A program made the position numbers and the translations under genes. A stretch of DNA of 11,530 nucleotides. Source: Desulfobacteraceae bacterium. GTDB taxonomy: Bacteria > Desulfobacterota > Syntrophobacteria > BM002. The stretch is from assembly GCA_002899795.1 (NCBI GenBank), contig PPDG01000528.1, positions 1-11,530 of the forward strand, given 5' to 3'. Each line of letters opens with the position of its first letter. The stretch's first letter is position 1. This document shows positions 1 through 5,406 of this stretch, in pieces. The notes below the pieces were generated by a model. It saw nothing but the letters and a program-made list of their open reading frames with translations. It ran no database searches and was not told where the DNA came from.

Positions 1-58
1 AGTATCGTCTCAGAGAAGGGTGGACCACGTTGACTGGAATTCAAGCAGGAGCGCATCC

Positions 59-229
59 ATGGAACTTGTATCTTTTTTCGGATTGGGTCAGATGGGCCAG
101 GGTATGGCCTTGCGTTTGCTCGAGAGTGGACACCATTCAGGTGTCTACAACCGCACTCGTGAAAAAGTGGCGCTGGCGGTGGAAATGAGGCTACCTTTTA
201 CTTTGCTGAGCGGATTGTTTATCCCATGA
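59..229 (+). pseudogene. truncated N-terminus of a 6-phosphogluconate/3-hydroxyisobutyrate dehydrogenase-like protein
   Basis: Starting from the ATG at 59, the first ~40 residues match the NAD(P)-binding start of the 3-hydroxyisobutyrate dehydrogenase / 6-phosphogluconate dehydrogenase family: a GLGQMGQGMA dinucleotide-binding loop, then RLLESGH and VYNRTREK, where the family has GLGxMGxxMA, RLLxxGH and VYNRTxEK. The start has a good Shine-Dalgarno (AGGAG at 47-51, 7 nt spacing). A GTG at 20 is also in frame but adds nothing family-like. After about residue 42 the similarity ends and the frame stops at 227-229, so the rest of the Rossmann domain and the catalytic helical domain (normally ~290 residues in all) are absent. 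The stop overlaps the ATG of the next gene (ATGA). I read it as a 5' gene remnant left by a deletion or rearrangement with its junction near 180-190. A short translated peptide is still possible. Confidence 0.6.
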
Positions 230-1203
230 TACCTCTTCGAGATACGATCCAATCGAAAAGCTACCCCGTCATCAATACCGCGCTCATTGCCGCCAACGGG
301 CTCGTATATCTGTTGCAGTTGGCCCAGGGCGACAGGCTGCACCAATTTGTTGTCACCTACAGCCTGGTTCCTGCCCGTTACTCGATACCGGCAATTGCTA
401 CCCAATTCACTTTGGTTGAACAGGCTTTTTCATTCCTGTCCTTCATGTTTCTCCATGGGGGCTTCTGGCACCTCCTGGGTAACATGTGGATCCTTTACAT
501 CTTCGGCGATAACGTAGAAGACAGACTAGGTCCGGTGAGATATCTATTCTTCTACCTGCTGTGCGGCTTCGCTTCAGGTCTCACCCATCTGTTCATAAAC
601 TGGCACTCTCAGCTCCCGACAGTGGGGGCCAGCGGGGCAATTGCCGGAGTAATGGGTGCATACTTCTTGCTCTATCCCCACTCAAAAATCCTGACCTTTA
701 TCCCTATTTTTTTCATACCTTATTTCATCGAGATCCCGGCCTTTTTCTTCCTGGGCCTCTGGTTCTTACTGCAATTCATCAGCGCGGCAGGAACCCCTGC
801 TGGAGGAGGGGGCATTGCATGGTGGGCACACATCGGCGGATTCGTTTTTGGCATTCTTTTCCTAAAACTGTTTTTGCTCGTTCCAGAACTCAGTATCAGT
901 CGGCAGATACGGAAGAAAACCACCAAAAAGAAGAGCCCTCGGCTGCAAGTGATACAACCCACCTCGCCTTCGACCACGACCGATGCTCCCAAGGTTTACC
1001 AGACGATAGTGGTTACCCCCCTAGAGGCCCAACTGGGAACTCGCAAGTTGTTGAGTTTTTCCTCTGGTTCCAGAAAAAAACTACTGAGAGTAACCGTACC
1101 ACCGGGGTCGCGTGACGGAACTGTACTTCGTCTTGCGGGAGCGGGACAGCAGCTGCAGGACGGCACCGAGGGAGATCTCTATCTCAAGGTAGCTGTGAGA
1201 TAG
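226..1203 (+). CDS. rhomboid family intramembrane serine protease with DnaJ-C-like C-terminal domain
   Basis: 325-residue membrane protein. The N-terminus (MIPLRDTI) is the usual start of bacterial rhomboids, which supports the ATG at 226. Residues ~15-218 carry about six hydrophobic segments and the rhomboid signature: HGGFWHLLGNMW (H82 and N86 match the oxyanion-side His and Asn of E. coli GlpG), GASGAIAG with nucleophile S136, and AHIGG with catalytic H202. The protease should therefore be active and cleave membrane-spanning substrates. A Lys/Arg-rich stretch (residues ~226-238) and a Ser/Thr/Pro linker lead to residues 259-325, which resemble the C-terminal substrate-binding domain of DnaJ/CbpA: TPLEAQLGT, then VTVPPGSRDGT, LRLAGAG and EGDLYLKVAV. 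No J domain or zinc finger is present. The tail should be cytoplasmic or periplasmic depending on helix count. No strong Shine-Dalgarno is visible; translation may couple to the overlapping remnant upstream. Rhomboid assignment is firm; the tail assignment is from pattern only. Confidence 0.93.
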   Translation: MIPLRDTIQSKSYPVINTALIAANGLVYLLQLAQGDRLHQFVVTYSLVPARYSIPAIATQFTLVEQAFSFLSFMFLHGGFWHLLGNMWILYIFGDNVEDRLGPVRYLFFYLLCGFASGLTHLFINWHSQLPTVGASGAIAGVMGAYFLLYPHSKILTFIPIFFIPYFIEIPAFFFLGLWFLLQFISAAGTPAGGGGIAWWAHIGGFVFGILFLKLFLLVPELSISRQIRKKTTKKKSPRLQVIQPTSPSTTTDAPKVYQTIVVTPLEAQLGTRKLLSFSSGSRKKLLRVTVPPGSRDGTVLRLAGAGQQLQDGTEGDLYLKVAVR

Positions 1204-1208
1204 GGGGG

Positions 1209-1243
1209 TTGAGATTTGAGATTGTAGATTTCAGATTGTGGAT
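1209..1243 (+). repeat. GATTGTAGATT-type degenerate tandem tract, copy 1
   Basis: Directly after the rhomboid stop the sequence steps through GAGATTTGAGATTGTAGATT and CAGATTGTGGATG, a degenerate tandem of a ~9-nt word close to AGATTGTNG. The same word recurs after the OmpA gene (7276-7314) and, inverted, after mreB (7467-7508). All three lie right behind stop codons. Confidence 0.5.
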
Positions 1244-1295
1244 GTGGGAAAGCAGAGGGCAATGGTCAGCAGGCAGCAGTGCTCGCTCTCATCGA

Positions 1296-1372
1296 GCTTC
1301 GCGTCATATGCCTTCGACGTCATTAGGTCAAGACGCTTCGCTGTCATTTGTTGTAATCGGTAAAGGACAGAG
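1296..1372 (+). repeat. dispersed GCTTCGC-GTCAT repeat, copy A1
   Basis: Three degenerate units in tandem, each a short GC dyad ending in GTCAT: GCTTCGCGTCAT (1296-1307), GCCTTCGACGTCAT (1310-1323) and GCTTCGCTGTCAT (1335-1347), the last followed by TTGTTGTAAT. Positions 1333-1372 match 2003-2042 at 35 of 40 bases by eye, including 19 identical bases (CGCTGTCATTTGTTGTAAT at 1339-1357 and 2009-2027). An inverted relative lies at 3248-3282. Confidence 0.7.
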
Positions 1373-1437
1373 GACAGAAATCAGACGTCAGAGGTCAGAA
1401 GACAAGAGATAGGAGATAGAAGTTAGAAGAAAGGGAT
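1364..1437 (+). repeat. purine-rich AGA/GTCAGA tract
   Basis: About 74 bases made almost entirely of purines with periodic GTCAGA/GACAGA words (AGGACAGAGGACAGA, CGTCAGAGGTCAGAAGACA, then AGATAGGAGATAGAAG). Strong strand asymmetry and a loose 7-10-nt period indicate a degenerate simple repeat rather than coding sequence. Confidence 0.55.
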
Positions 1438-1440
1438 TCT

Positions 1441-1466
1441 CCTGTGGGAGCGGCTTTCAGCCGCGA
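1441..1466 (+). repeat. REP-like palindromic element
   Basis: CCTGTGGGAGCGGCTTTCAG followed by CCGCGA. It contains a 6-bp perfect stem, GCGGCT (1450-1455) and AGCCGC (1459-1464), with a TTC loop. The form GTGGGAGCGG..CCGCGA is that of repetitive extragenic palindromes known from pseudomonads and other proteobacteria. Only one copy is in the window, so repetition cannot be shown here. No U-tract follows, so it is not a standard intrinsic terminator. Confidence 0.6.
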
Positions 1467-1620
1467 TCTTTCGCTTTGAACTATTTTTACGACTTCTACA
1501 ATTCCACGGTTTTTACGGTTTCAACGATTTACCGCTTACTAAACCCATTGTTCACGAAATGGTGTAGTGACTTTTTGGTGACATCCTTATTTAACTCTAA
1601 GAAAAGAGTGGGAGGAAATC

Positions 1621-1929
1621 ATGCAAGATGTACAGGAGACCACAGTATCGAGAAAGGACATTTTGGTCCGGCTTCTCTACACCATACTCTATCTTTTAGT
1701 GTTTGAGATCATAAAACTCATTATTCAGATAATAGTTGTGTTTCAATACATCTATCTTTTCATCACCCTCAGCCACAACGACCCCGTCAGAAATTTCTCC
1801 AACAAATTGTGCACCTATACCTACGACGTCATGCGTTATCTTACTCTGAATAAGAACCCACGTCCTTTTCCTTTTAATGATTTCCCTCCTGCCATGGAAG
1901 AGCCGGTGGAAGAAGTATATTTTAGGTAG
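1621..1929 (+). CDS. DUF4389 domain-containing membrane protein
   Basis: 102-residue protein that fits the DUF4389 family in length and pattern. A basic start (SRKDILVRLL) leads into a long hydrophobic stretch at residues ~14-48, enough for one long or two short membrane helices. After it come NFSNKLCTYTYDVMRYLT (the family's amphipathic segment with a conserved Tyr) and the ending NKNPRPFPFNDFPP, close to the typical PFPF..FP tail. The start is fixed by a strong Shine-Dalgarno (GGGAGG, ~6 nt before the ATG). The function of DUF4389 is not established; members are inner-membrane proteins found widely in proteobacteria. It stands alone here, with repeat-filled spacers on both sides, so context gives no pathway. 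Confidence 0.85.
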   Translation: MQDVQETTVSRKDILVRLLYTILYLLVFEIIKLIIQIIVVFQYIYLFITLSHNDPVRNFSNKLCTYTYDVMRYLTLNKNPRPFPFNDFPPAMEEPVEEVYFR

Positions 1930-2135
1930 CCTCATCTGATGCGAGATGAAGTGATTGAGGAATTGAGAGATTGCAGAAGACGCGTTGCGCCATTGAGTCA
2001 TTACGCTGCGCTGTCATTTGTTGTAATAGGTGGAGGGCAGAGTTTAAGTTGGGGATTGAGGGATGAAGTGATTTCTAATTTCGGATTTAAACGAGCTCTT
2101 GGTAAGAAAAAGAGAACTGCGGAAGGAGCCTAACA
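1930..2135. other. 206-bp repeat-containing spacer
   Basis: Between the DUF4389 gene and the aldo/keto reductase. It has GATT/GAATT words (GATGAAGTGATTGAGGAATT at 1945-1964; a second GATGAAGTGATTTC at 2062-2075), the A2 copy of the GTCAT repeat, and the Shine-Dalgarno of the next gene (GGAAGGAG at 2120-2127). The open frame 1939-2133 is built from these repeats and is not called. Confidence 0.6.
1986..2042 (+). repeat. dispersed GCTTCGC-GTCAT repeat, copy A2
   Basis: Second direct copy of the element at 1296-1372. The shared 40-nt segment (2003-2042 against 1333-1372) differs at five positions, three of them in its last ten bases. Upstream it continues as GCGCCATTGAGTCATTACG, another loose GTCATT unit. 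The two copies flank the DUF4389 gene in direct orientation, about 670 bp apart. Confidence 0.7.
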
Positions 2136-3122
2136 ATGGAAAAGCGACAGTTAGGAAAAAGTGAGCTAGAGGTATCAGCTATCGGCCTGGGTTGCATGGG
2201 CATGTCCGAGTTTTACGGTACTCGCAATGACGACGAGTCAATCAGAACCATCCACCGGGCCCTCGAGCTGGGCCTTGACTTTTTTGACACTGCCGACATG
2301 TATGGAAAAGGAGAGAACGAAATCCTGCTGGGCAAAGCACTTAAAGGCTTTCGTGATCAAGTGGTGTTAGCCACGAAGTTCGGCATCGTGCGAACTGAGG
2401 ACATTAGACAGCATAAAATCAATGGGCGACCAGAATATATCCGTTCTGCCTGCGAAGCGAGTCTGCGTCGCCTCGGGGTGGAGACCATAGACCTCTATTA
2501 CCAGCACCGAGTGGATCAGGATACCCCTATAGAGGAGACCATTGGTGCCATGGCGGAACTGGTGCAAGAAGGAAAAGTCAGATATCTCGGTCTGTCCGAA
2601 GCTGGCCCCCAAACCATCCGCCGGGCTCACGCAGTACACCCTATTGCAGCACTGCAGACCGAATACTCCCTCTGGAGTCGCGATGTGGAAGATGAAATTC
2701 TCTCCACCTGCCGTGAACTGGGTATCGGTCTCGTCCCCTACAGTCCCCTGGGCAGGGGATTTCTCACCGGGAAGATAAAAAAATTGGATGATTTGGCAGA
2801 AGACGACTGGCGACGTCACTCACCACGCTTTCAGGAAGATAATTGGGAGCACAACTGGAGGCTTGTGGAAGGAATTCAGGAGATAGCGGGAGAGAAAGGC
2901 TGCACCCCATCACAACTCGCCCTGGCTTGGGTCCTGGCACAAGGGGCGGATATTGTCCCTATTCCCGGGACCAAAAGGCAAGCCTACTTGGACGAAAACG
3001 TGTCCACCCTGGATCTGAGCCTAACTCAGGAAGATTTGCAACGGATTGATAAGATCGCGCCGCGAGATGTGGCCGCGGGTTCACGCTATCCGGAAGCGGG
3101 GATGCGGCTGGTGAATGTATAA
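2136..3122 (+). CDS. aldo/keto reductase
   Basis: 328 residues, the usual length of a single (beta/alpha)8-barrel aldo/keto reductase; it should reduce aldehydes or ketones with NADPH in the cytoplasm. The full catalytic tetrad is visible: D51 and Y56 in FFDTADMYG, K81 in LATKFG and H124 in YYQHRVD. Cofactor-side motifs follow: SEAGPQTIRRA, LQTEYSLWSRDVE, VPYSPLGRGFLTGK (200-213) and PIPGTKR (275-281). The start MEKRQLGKSELEVSAIGLGCMGMS and the ending SRYPEAGMRLVNV fit the AKR13 (YakC-like) branch. GGAAGGAG at 2120-2127 sets the start. The substrate cannot be read from sequence. The gene stands alone between repeat spacers, and I see no terminator behind it. Confidence 0.95.
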   Translation: MEKRQLGKSELEVSAIGLGCMGMSEFYGTRNDDESIRTIHRALELGLDFFDTADMYGKGENEILLGKALKGFRDQVVLATKFGIVRTEDIRQHKINGRPEYIRSACEASLRRLGVETIDLYYQHRVDQDTPIEETIGAMAELVQEGKVRYLGLSEAGPQTIRRAHAVHPIAALQTEYSLWSRDVEDEILSTCRELGIGLVPYSPLGRGFLTGKIKKLDDLAEDDWRRHSPRFQEDNWEHNWRLVEGIQEIAGEKGCTPSQLALAWVLAQGADIVPIPGTKRQAYLDENVSTLDLSLTQEDLQRIDKIAPRDVAAGSRYPEAGMRLVNV

Positions 3123-3150
3123 TGCTGCTGGTATCCCCACTCCATTGGTG

Positions 3151-3212
3151 ACTATGTCATTTGGCTTCGCAGTCATTAAGTCACTTGGGCTCACGCCCGT
3201 CATTCGGTCGAA
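3151..3212 (+). repeat. dispersed GTCAT repeat, copy A3
   Basis: Units ending in GTCATT in tandem: ATGTCATTTGGCTTCGCAGTCATT, then AAGTCACTT, then GGGCTCACGCCC followed by GTCATTCGGTC. The GC dyad in front of GTCATT varies in sequence (GGCTTCGC, GGGC-TCAC-GCCC) but keeps the hairpin, as if the structure mattered more than the bases. Confidence 0.5.
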
Positions 3213-3247
3213 AGATGATTGACAATGAGCTACAGATAAGCGTCGTG

Positions 3248-3282
3248 ACCTGATTACAATAAATGACGCCGAAGGCATAATG
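3248..3282 (-). repeat. dispersed GTCAT repeat, copy A4 (inverted)
   Basis: On the minus strand it reads GCCTTCGGCGTCATTTATTG followed by TAATCAGGTCA, which parallels the A1 core (GCTTCGCTGTCATTTGTTG, TAATCGG). It is in opposite orientation to A1, A2 and A3 and pairs with A3 as a loose inverted repeat across 3151-3282. Confidence 0.5.
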
Positions 3283-3344
3283 CCAGGGAAGCGTCATGAC
3301 GGCCATATCCGTGGTCGCAGCAAGTGATTCATGAAATATCCGGG

Positions 3345-3773
3345 CTAGATCACTCCCAGAAATCTGCAGTCACCTTCAATATCATAAGCCAGGATCTCAT
3401 CTCCATACTCAACGGTTATCCTGGCACCATCCCACTCTCCCCACAAGTAATCATCACCAAAGTCAATGACGGCGTTACCCTCATCATATCGATTTTCCCA
3501 CACAATTATCTTGAATCCATCCCCACATTCCATAACCGATATGACATCACCCACTTCGATCTCATCAACATAACCAAAGTCACCAAGATTATCCTTTACT
3601 TCATCTATGTTGTCTGGTGTAACCAGTTCGTCAATATACATAATTGCCCCTCCAGGGACAGATTTGTCTGAAAGAATAGGTCCCGCAAAAGAAACAACAA
3701 GTCTCCAATCCCCGCTGAATTTCATATCTCTATAACCTCTCTTTTCAGACAAGGAAAGGGTTTTAAGCCGCAT
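3345..3773 (-). CDS. hypothetical acidic protein
   Basis: I do not recognise this 142-residue protein. It is very rich in Asp and Glu (for example DELVTPDNIDEVKDN and EVGDVISVMECGDG), has alternating hydrophobic/acidic stretches expected of beta strands, several Trp (FSGDWRLVVSF, IIVWENRYDEG, YLWGEWDG), and no signal peptide or membrane helix. DNA composition is AT-richer than in the neighbours. The outer ATG (3773) lacks a clear Shine-Dalgarno. M17 (3725) opens MKFSGDWRLVVSF behind GAGAGG and may be the true start, giving 126 residues. The plus strand has a competing 115-codon open frame, but its product (many Ile, Thr, Asn and His, no pattern) looks like the shadow. It is convergent with the aldo/keto reductase gene and divergent from the next gene. 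Confidence 0.5.
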   Translation of the reverse strand: MRLKTLSLSEKRGYRDMKFSGDWRLVVSFAGPILSDKSVPGGAIMYIDELVTPDNIDEVKDNLGDFGYVDEIEVGDVISVMECGDGFKIIVWENRYDEGNAVIDFGDDYLWGEWDGARITVEYGDEILAYDIEGDCRFLGVI

Positions 3774-3926
3774 TATTCACAAAGTTTGGTTCTTTCTGCT
3801 TGACAAAAGGTTTGGATTTGTTAAGCAGGAACAGGTTTGACTTCAGAGCAATGGACATAAGCCAGAGAGGGCTGTCCCAGGGTCATAACCAATACCTGAC
3901 CTCACTTTTGTTGATTGGAGAAATAA

Positions 3927-4385
3927 ATGACCATAAGAAAAGACTGGCCAAAGCTATTAGCTTTTGTGATTTTCTTTGTACTTATTGGAGCCTACTACGA
4001 TCGGATGAGCGTGGAAATGAGGACATTTACCTTGCCGCTACTAATATTCGCTGCTGCTGCTTTTGTCATTGGTCGATTGAAGCAACTGCAATACGAAATA
4101 CGCTCCTCCAGAGTAGCCGCTTTGGAAATTGTGGCCCAAAAACTGAGCCTGGCGGACACCGATGGCAATGAGCGCCTCTCCATTTCTGCATCTGCTGATG
4201 GCACGGTAATGACATTCTACGATGACAACCAGGTATCGCGAGTAACTCTAGAGGTGATAAACACCGAACCTGTTCTCAAGCTAATGGGTGAGAAGGGTAG
4301 TGCAGTGTTGGCAATTGACTACCATGGCATGCCGAGTTTTACCTTCCGAGATAATGCAGACGAGGTAACCTGGTCGGCACCCTGA
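3927..4385 (+). CDS. hypothetical two-helix membrane protein with beta-repeat C-terminal domain
   Basis: 152 residues, family not recognised. Two hydrophobic helices (residues ~9-24 and ~33-50), each with basic residues on one flank, form an N-terminal hairpin. A short amphipathic stretch (RLKQLQYEIRSSRVAALEIVAQK) follows. The C-terminal ~75 residues read as repeated short strands with polar turns: SLADTDGNERLSISASADGT, VMTFYDDNQVSRVTLEV, PVLKLMGEKGSAVLAID and PSFTFRDN. This resembles bacterial proteins built from LxDxxGxxR..L..xxDG-type beta units, but no function can be assigned. GGAG at 3916-3919 (7 nt spacing) supports the start. A TTGACA at 3800-3805 lacks a good partner -10. It lies 31 bp before the LpxA gene and is probably cotranscribed with it. 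Confidence 0.75.
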   Translation: MTIRKDWPKLLAFVIFFVLIGAYYDRMSVEMRTFTLPLLIFAAAAFVIGRLKQLQYEIRSSRVAALEIVAQKLSLADTDGNERLSISASADGTVMTFYDDNQVSRVTLEVINTEPVLKLMGEKGSAVLAIDYHGMPSFTFRDNADEVTWSAP

Positions 4386-4416
4386 ATCACTTTTTTTCAT
4401 TAAGGAGACTCTTGCA

Positions 4417-5220
4417 ATGACCACCACAGAATATCAACCGCACATACACCCCACCGCCATTGTCGATTCCAGGGCGGAGATTCATCCAGAGGCCGAAATT
4501 GGACCCTACGTGATTATCGACGGGCCGGTAAGGATTGGTAGATCTACACGGGTGATGGCATATGCCCACCTCACGGGTTGGACTGAAATAGGGGACGACA
4601 ACAGCATCCACATGGGGACTGTCATCGGCCACGAGCCTCAGGACTTGGAGTATGAGGGTGGAGAGACATATCTGCGGATAGGTCACCGCAACACAATCAG
4701 AGAACACGCGCAGATTCATCGCGGCACCAAACCCGGGAGTTCCACCATTATTGGCGACGATAACTTTATCATGAACCAGGCCCACATAGCCCACAACTGT
4801 GAGATCGGCAACCGCACCGTTATCGCGGGAGGTGCTCTTTTGGCTGGATATGTAGGGGTGGAAGACTGGGCTTTCATATCGGGCAACTGTGTGGTCCACC
4901 AGTTCGTGCGGATCGGAAAATTTGCAATGCTTCGCGGTCTATCCCGCACCAGTCGTGATGTTCCACCTTATTGCATTATGGACGGCACTCACACAGTTAA
5001 GGCGATTAACCAAGTGGGACTGGAACGCGCGGGTTACAGCAAGGAGACAATTGGCGAGATCAAAAGAGCTTTTTCTCTACTGTTTCGCCGCAAGAGCAAC
5101 CTCGCCCAGGCAATCAAGGAACTCGAAGGCAAAGGCTCTCTTTCTGAGGAAGTGACGTATCTTTTAGATTTTATAAAAAGTTCAAAGCGCGGCGTCTGTT
5201 TTGGGCCAAAGAACCGTTAA
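4417..5220 (+). CDS. lpxA: LpxA-like acyl-[ACP]--UDP-N-acetylglucosamine O-acyltransferase
   Basis: 267 residues, normal LpxA length. The N-terminal ~190 residues are a left-handed beta helix of hexapeptide repeats (IHPTAIVDSRAEIHPEAEIG onward). LpxA hallmarks follow: IGHEPQDLEYEG (D76), IGHRNTIREHAQIHRGT, AHIAHNCEIGN with catalytic-base H126 (E. coli H125), VVHQFVRIG (H161) and DVPPYCIMDG. The helical C-terminus (VGLERAGYSKETIGEIKRAF, ending in KSSKRGV) is also LpxA-like. The family transfers a 3-hydroxyacyl chain from ACP to UDP-GlcNAc, the first step of lipid A synthesis, in the cytoplasm. Differences from E. coli: N127 for D126, Y145 for H144, and GLERAG for GLKRRG. The usual lpxD-fabZ-lpxA-lpxB neighbours are absent, so a second, specialised LpxA paralogue is possible. 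AAGGAG at 4402-4407 marks the start. Confidence 0.88.
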   Translation: MTTTEYQPHIHPTAIVDSRAEIHPEAEIGPYVIIDGPVRIGRSTRVMAYAHLTGWTEIGDDNSIHMGTVIGHEPQDLEYEGGETYLRIGHRNTIREHAQIHRGTKPGSSTIIGDDNFIMNQAHIAHNCEIGNRTVIAGGALLAGYVGVEDWAFISGNCVVHQFVRIGKFAMLRGLSRTSRDVPPYCIMDGTHTVKAINQVGLERAGYSKETIGEIKRAFSLLFRRKSNLAQAIKELEGKGSLSEEVTYLLDFIKSSKRGVCFGPKNR

Positions 5221-5363
5221 TCGACCAGAGATTTCTACCTCTTTATTATAGTAAGCTCTCCTTAATACCTGAAAAATCATGCCCACAAGCTAAATCCCTT
5301 CTCCCGATTGTCTTCGCCTGCACGATTTTTGCATTCAAACCAAGGCTAAACATTTGCGGGCCT

Positions 5364-5384
5364 CTCTTGCCCCTTTGGGCAGAG
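5364..5384 (+). promoter_or_regulatory. hairpin in the acpP leader
   Basis: TGCCC (5368-5372) and GGGCA (5377-5381) pair around a CTTT loop. With one bulged T the stem extends by CTC/GAG (5364-5366 and 5382-5384). It ends 23 bases before the acpP ATG, just before the Shine-Dalgarno. No U-tract follows, so it is not a terminator; a role in mRNA stability or translation is a guess. The rest of the 186-bp spacer (5221-5406) is AT-rich with no clear promoter. Confidence 0.35.
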
Positions 5385-5406
5385 ACATGAGAGCAAGGAG
5401 GAAGGT

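Larger units (their letters stand above)
1204..1620. other. 417-bp intergenic mosaic of repeats
   Basis: No convincing gene. Read left to right it holds a GATT(G/T)-type tract (1209-1243), a GCTTCG..GTCAT repeat block (1296-1360), a purine-rich block (1364-1437), a REP-like hairpin (1441-1466), and a block of related ACGGTTT/ACGATTT words (1487-1533, for example ACGGTTTTTACGGTTTCAACG). The last ~80 bases before the next gene hold its Shine-Dalgarno (GGGAGG near 1610) and presumably its promoter, for which I see no clear -35/-10 pair. Open frames here (for example 1209-1412) are made of repeat sequence. Confidence 0.75.
3123..3344. other. 222-bp repeat spacer
   Basis: Behind the aldo/keto reductase and facing the stop of the minus-strand gene at 3345. 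It contains plus-strand GTCATT units (3151-3212) and an inverted relative (3248-3282), so transcripts from either side would enter a region of inverted repeats. No poly-U terminator is evident for either convergent gene. Confidence 0.55.

Noticed and set aside
1209..1412. 67-codon plus-strand open frame after the rhomboid gene
   Set aside because: It starts at TTG without a Shine-Dalgarno and consists of repeat sequence; its peptide SLSFVVIGKGQ is shared with the frame at 1939-2133 only because both lie on the same DNA repeat.
1555..1580. possible sigma-54 promoter (TGGTGTAGTGACTTTTT) before the DUF4389 gene
   Set aside because: It lacks the invariant GC of the -12 element and matches TGGCAC poorly.
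1939..2133. 64-codon open frame before the aldo/keto reductase
   Set aside because: Made of the A2 repeat and GATT words, with no family pattern; the good Shine-Dalgarno at 2120-2127 belongs to the next gene.
1209..3282. CRISPR array
   Set aside because: The repeats are degenerate, unevenly spaced and in mixed orientation, with no constant-length spacers and no cas genes nearby.
3324..3671. 115-codon plus-strand open frame opposite the acidic protein
   Set aside because: No Shine-Dalgarno and an unpatterned product; the minus-strand reading has more protein-like composition. Both remain unproven.
3800..4171. 123-codon plus-strand frame overlapping the two-helix protein gene
   Set aside because: It runs out of frame through a gene with a better start and clear membrane helices; its product lacks any pattern.
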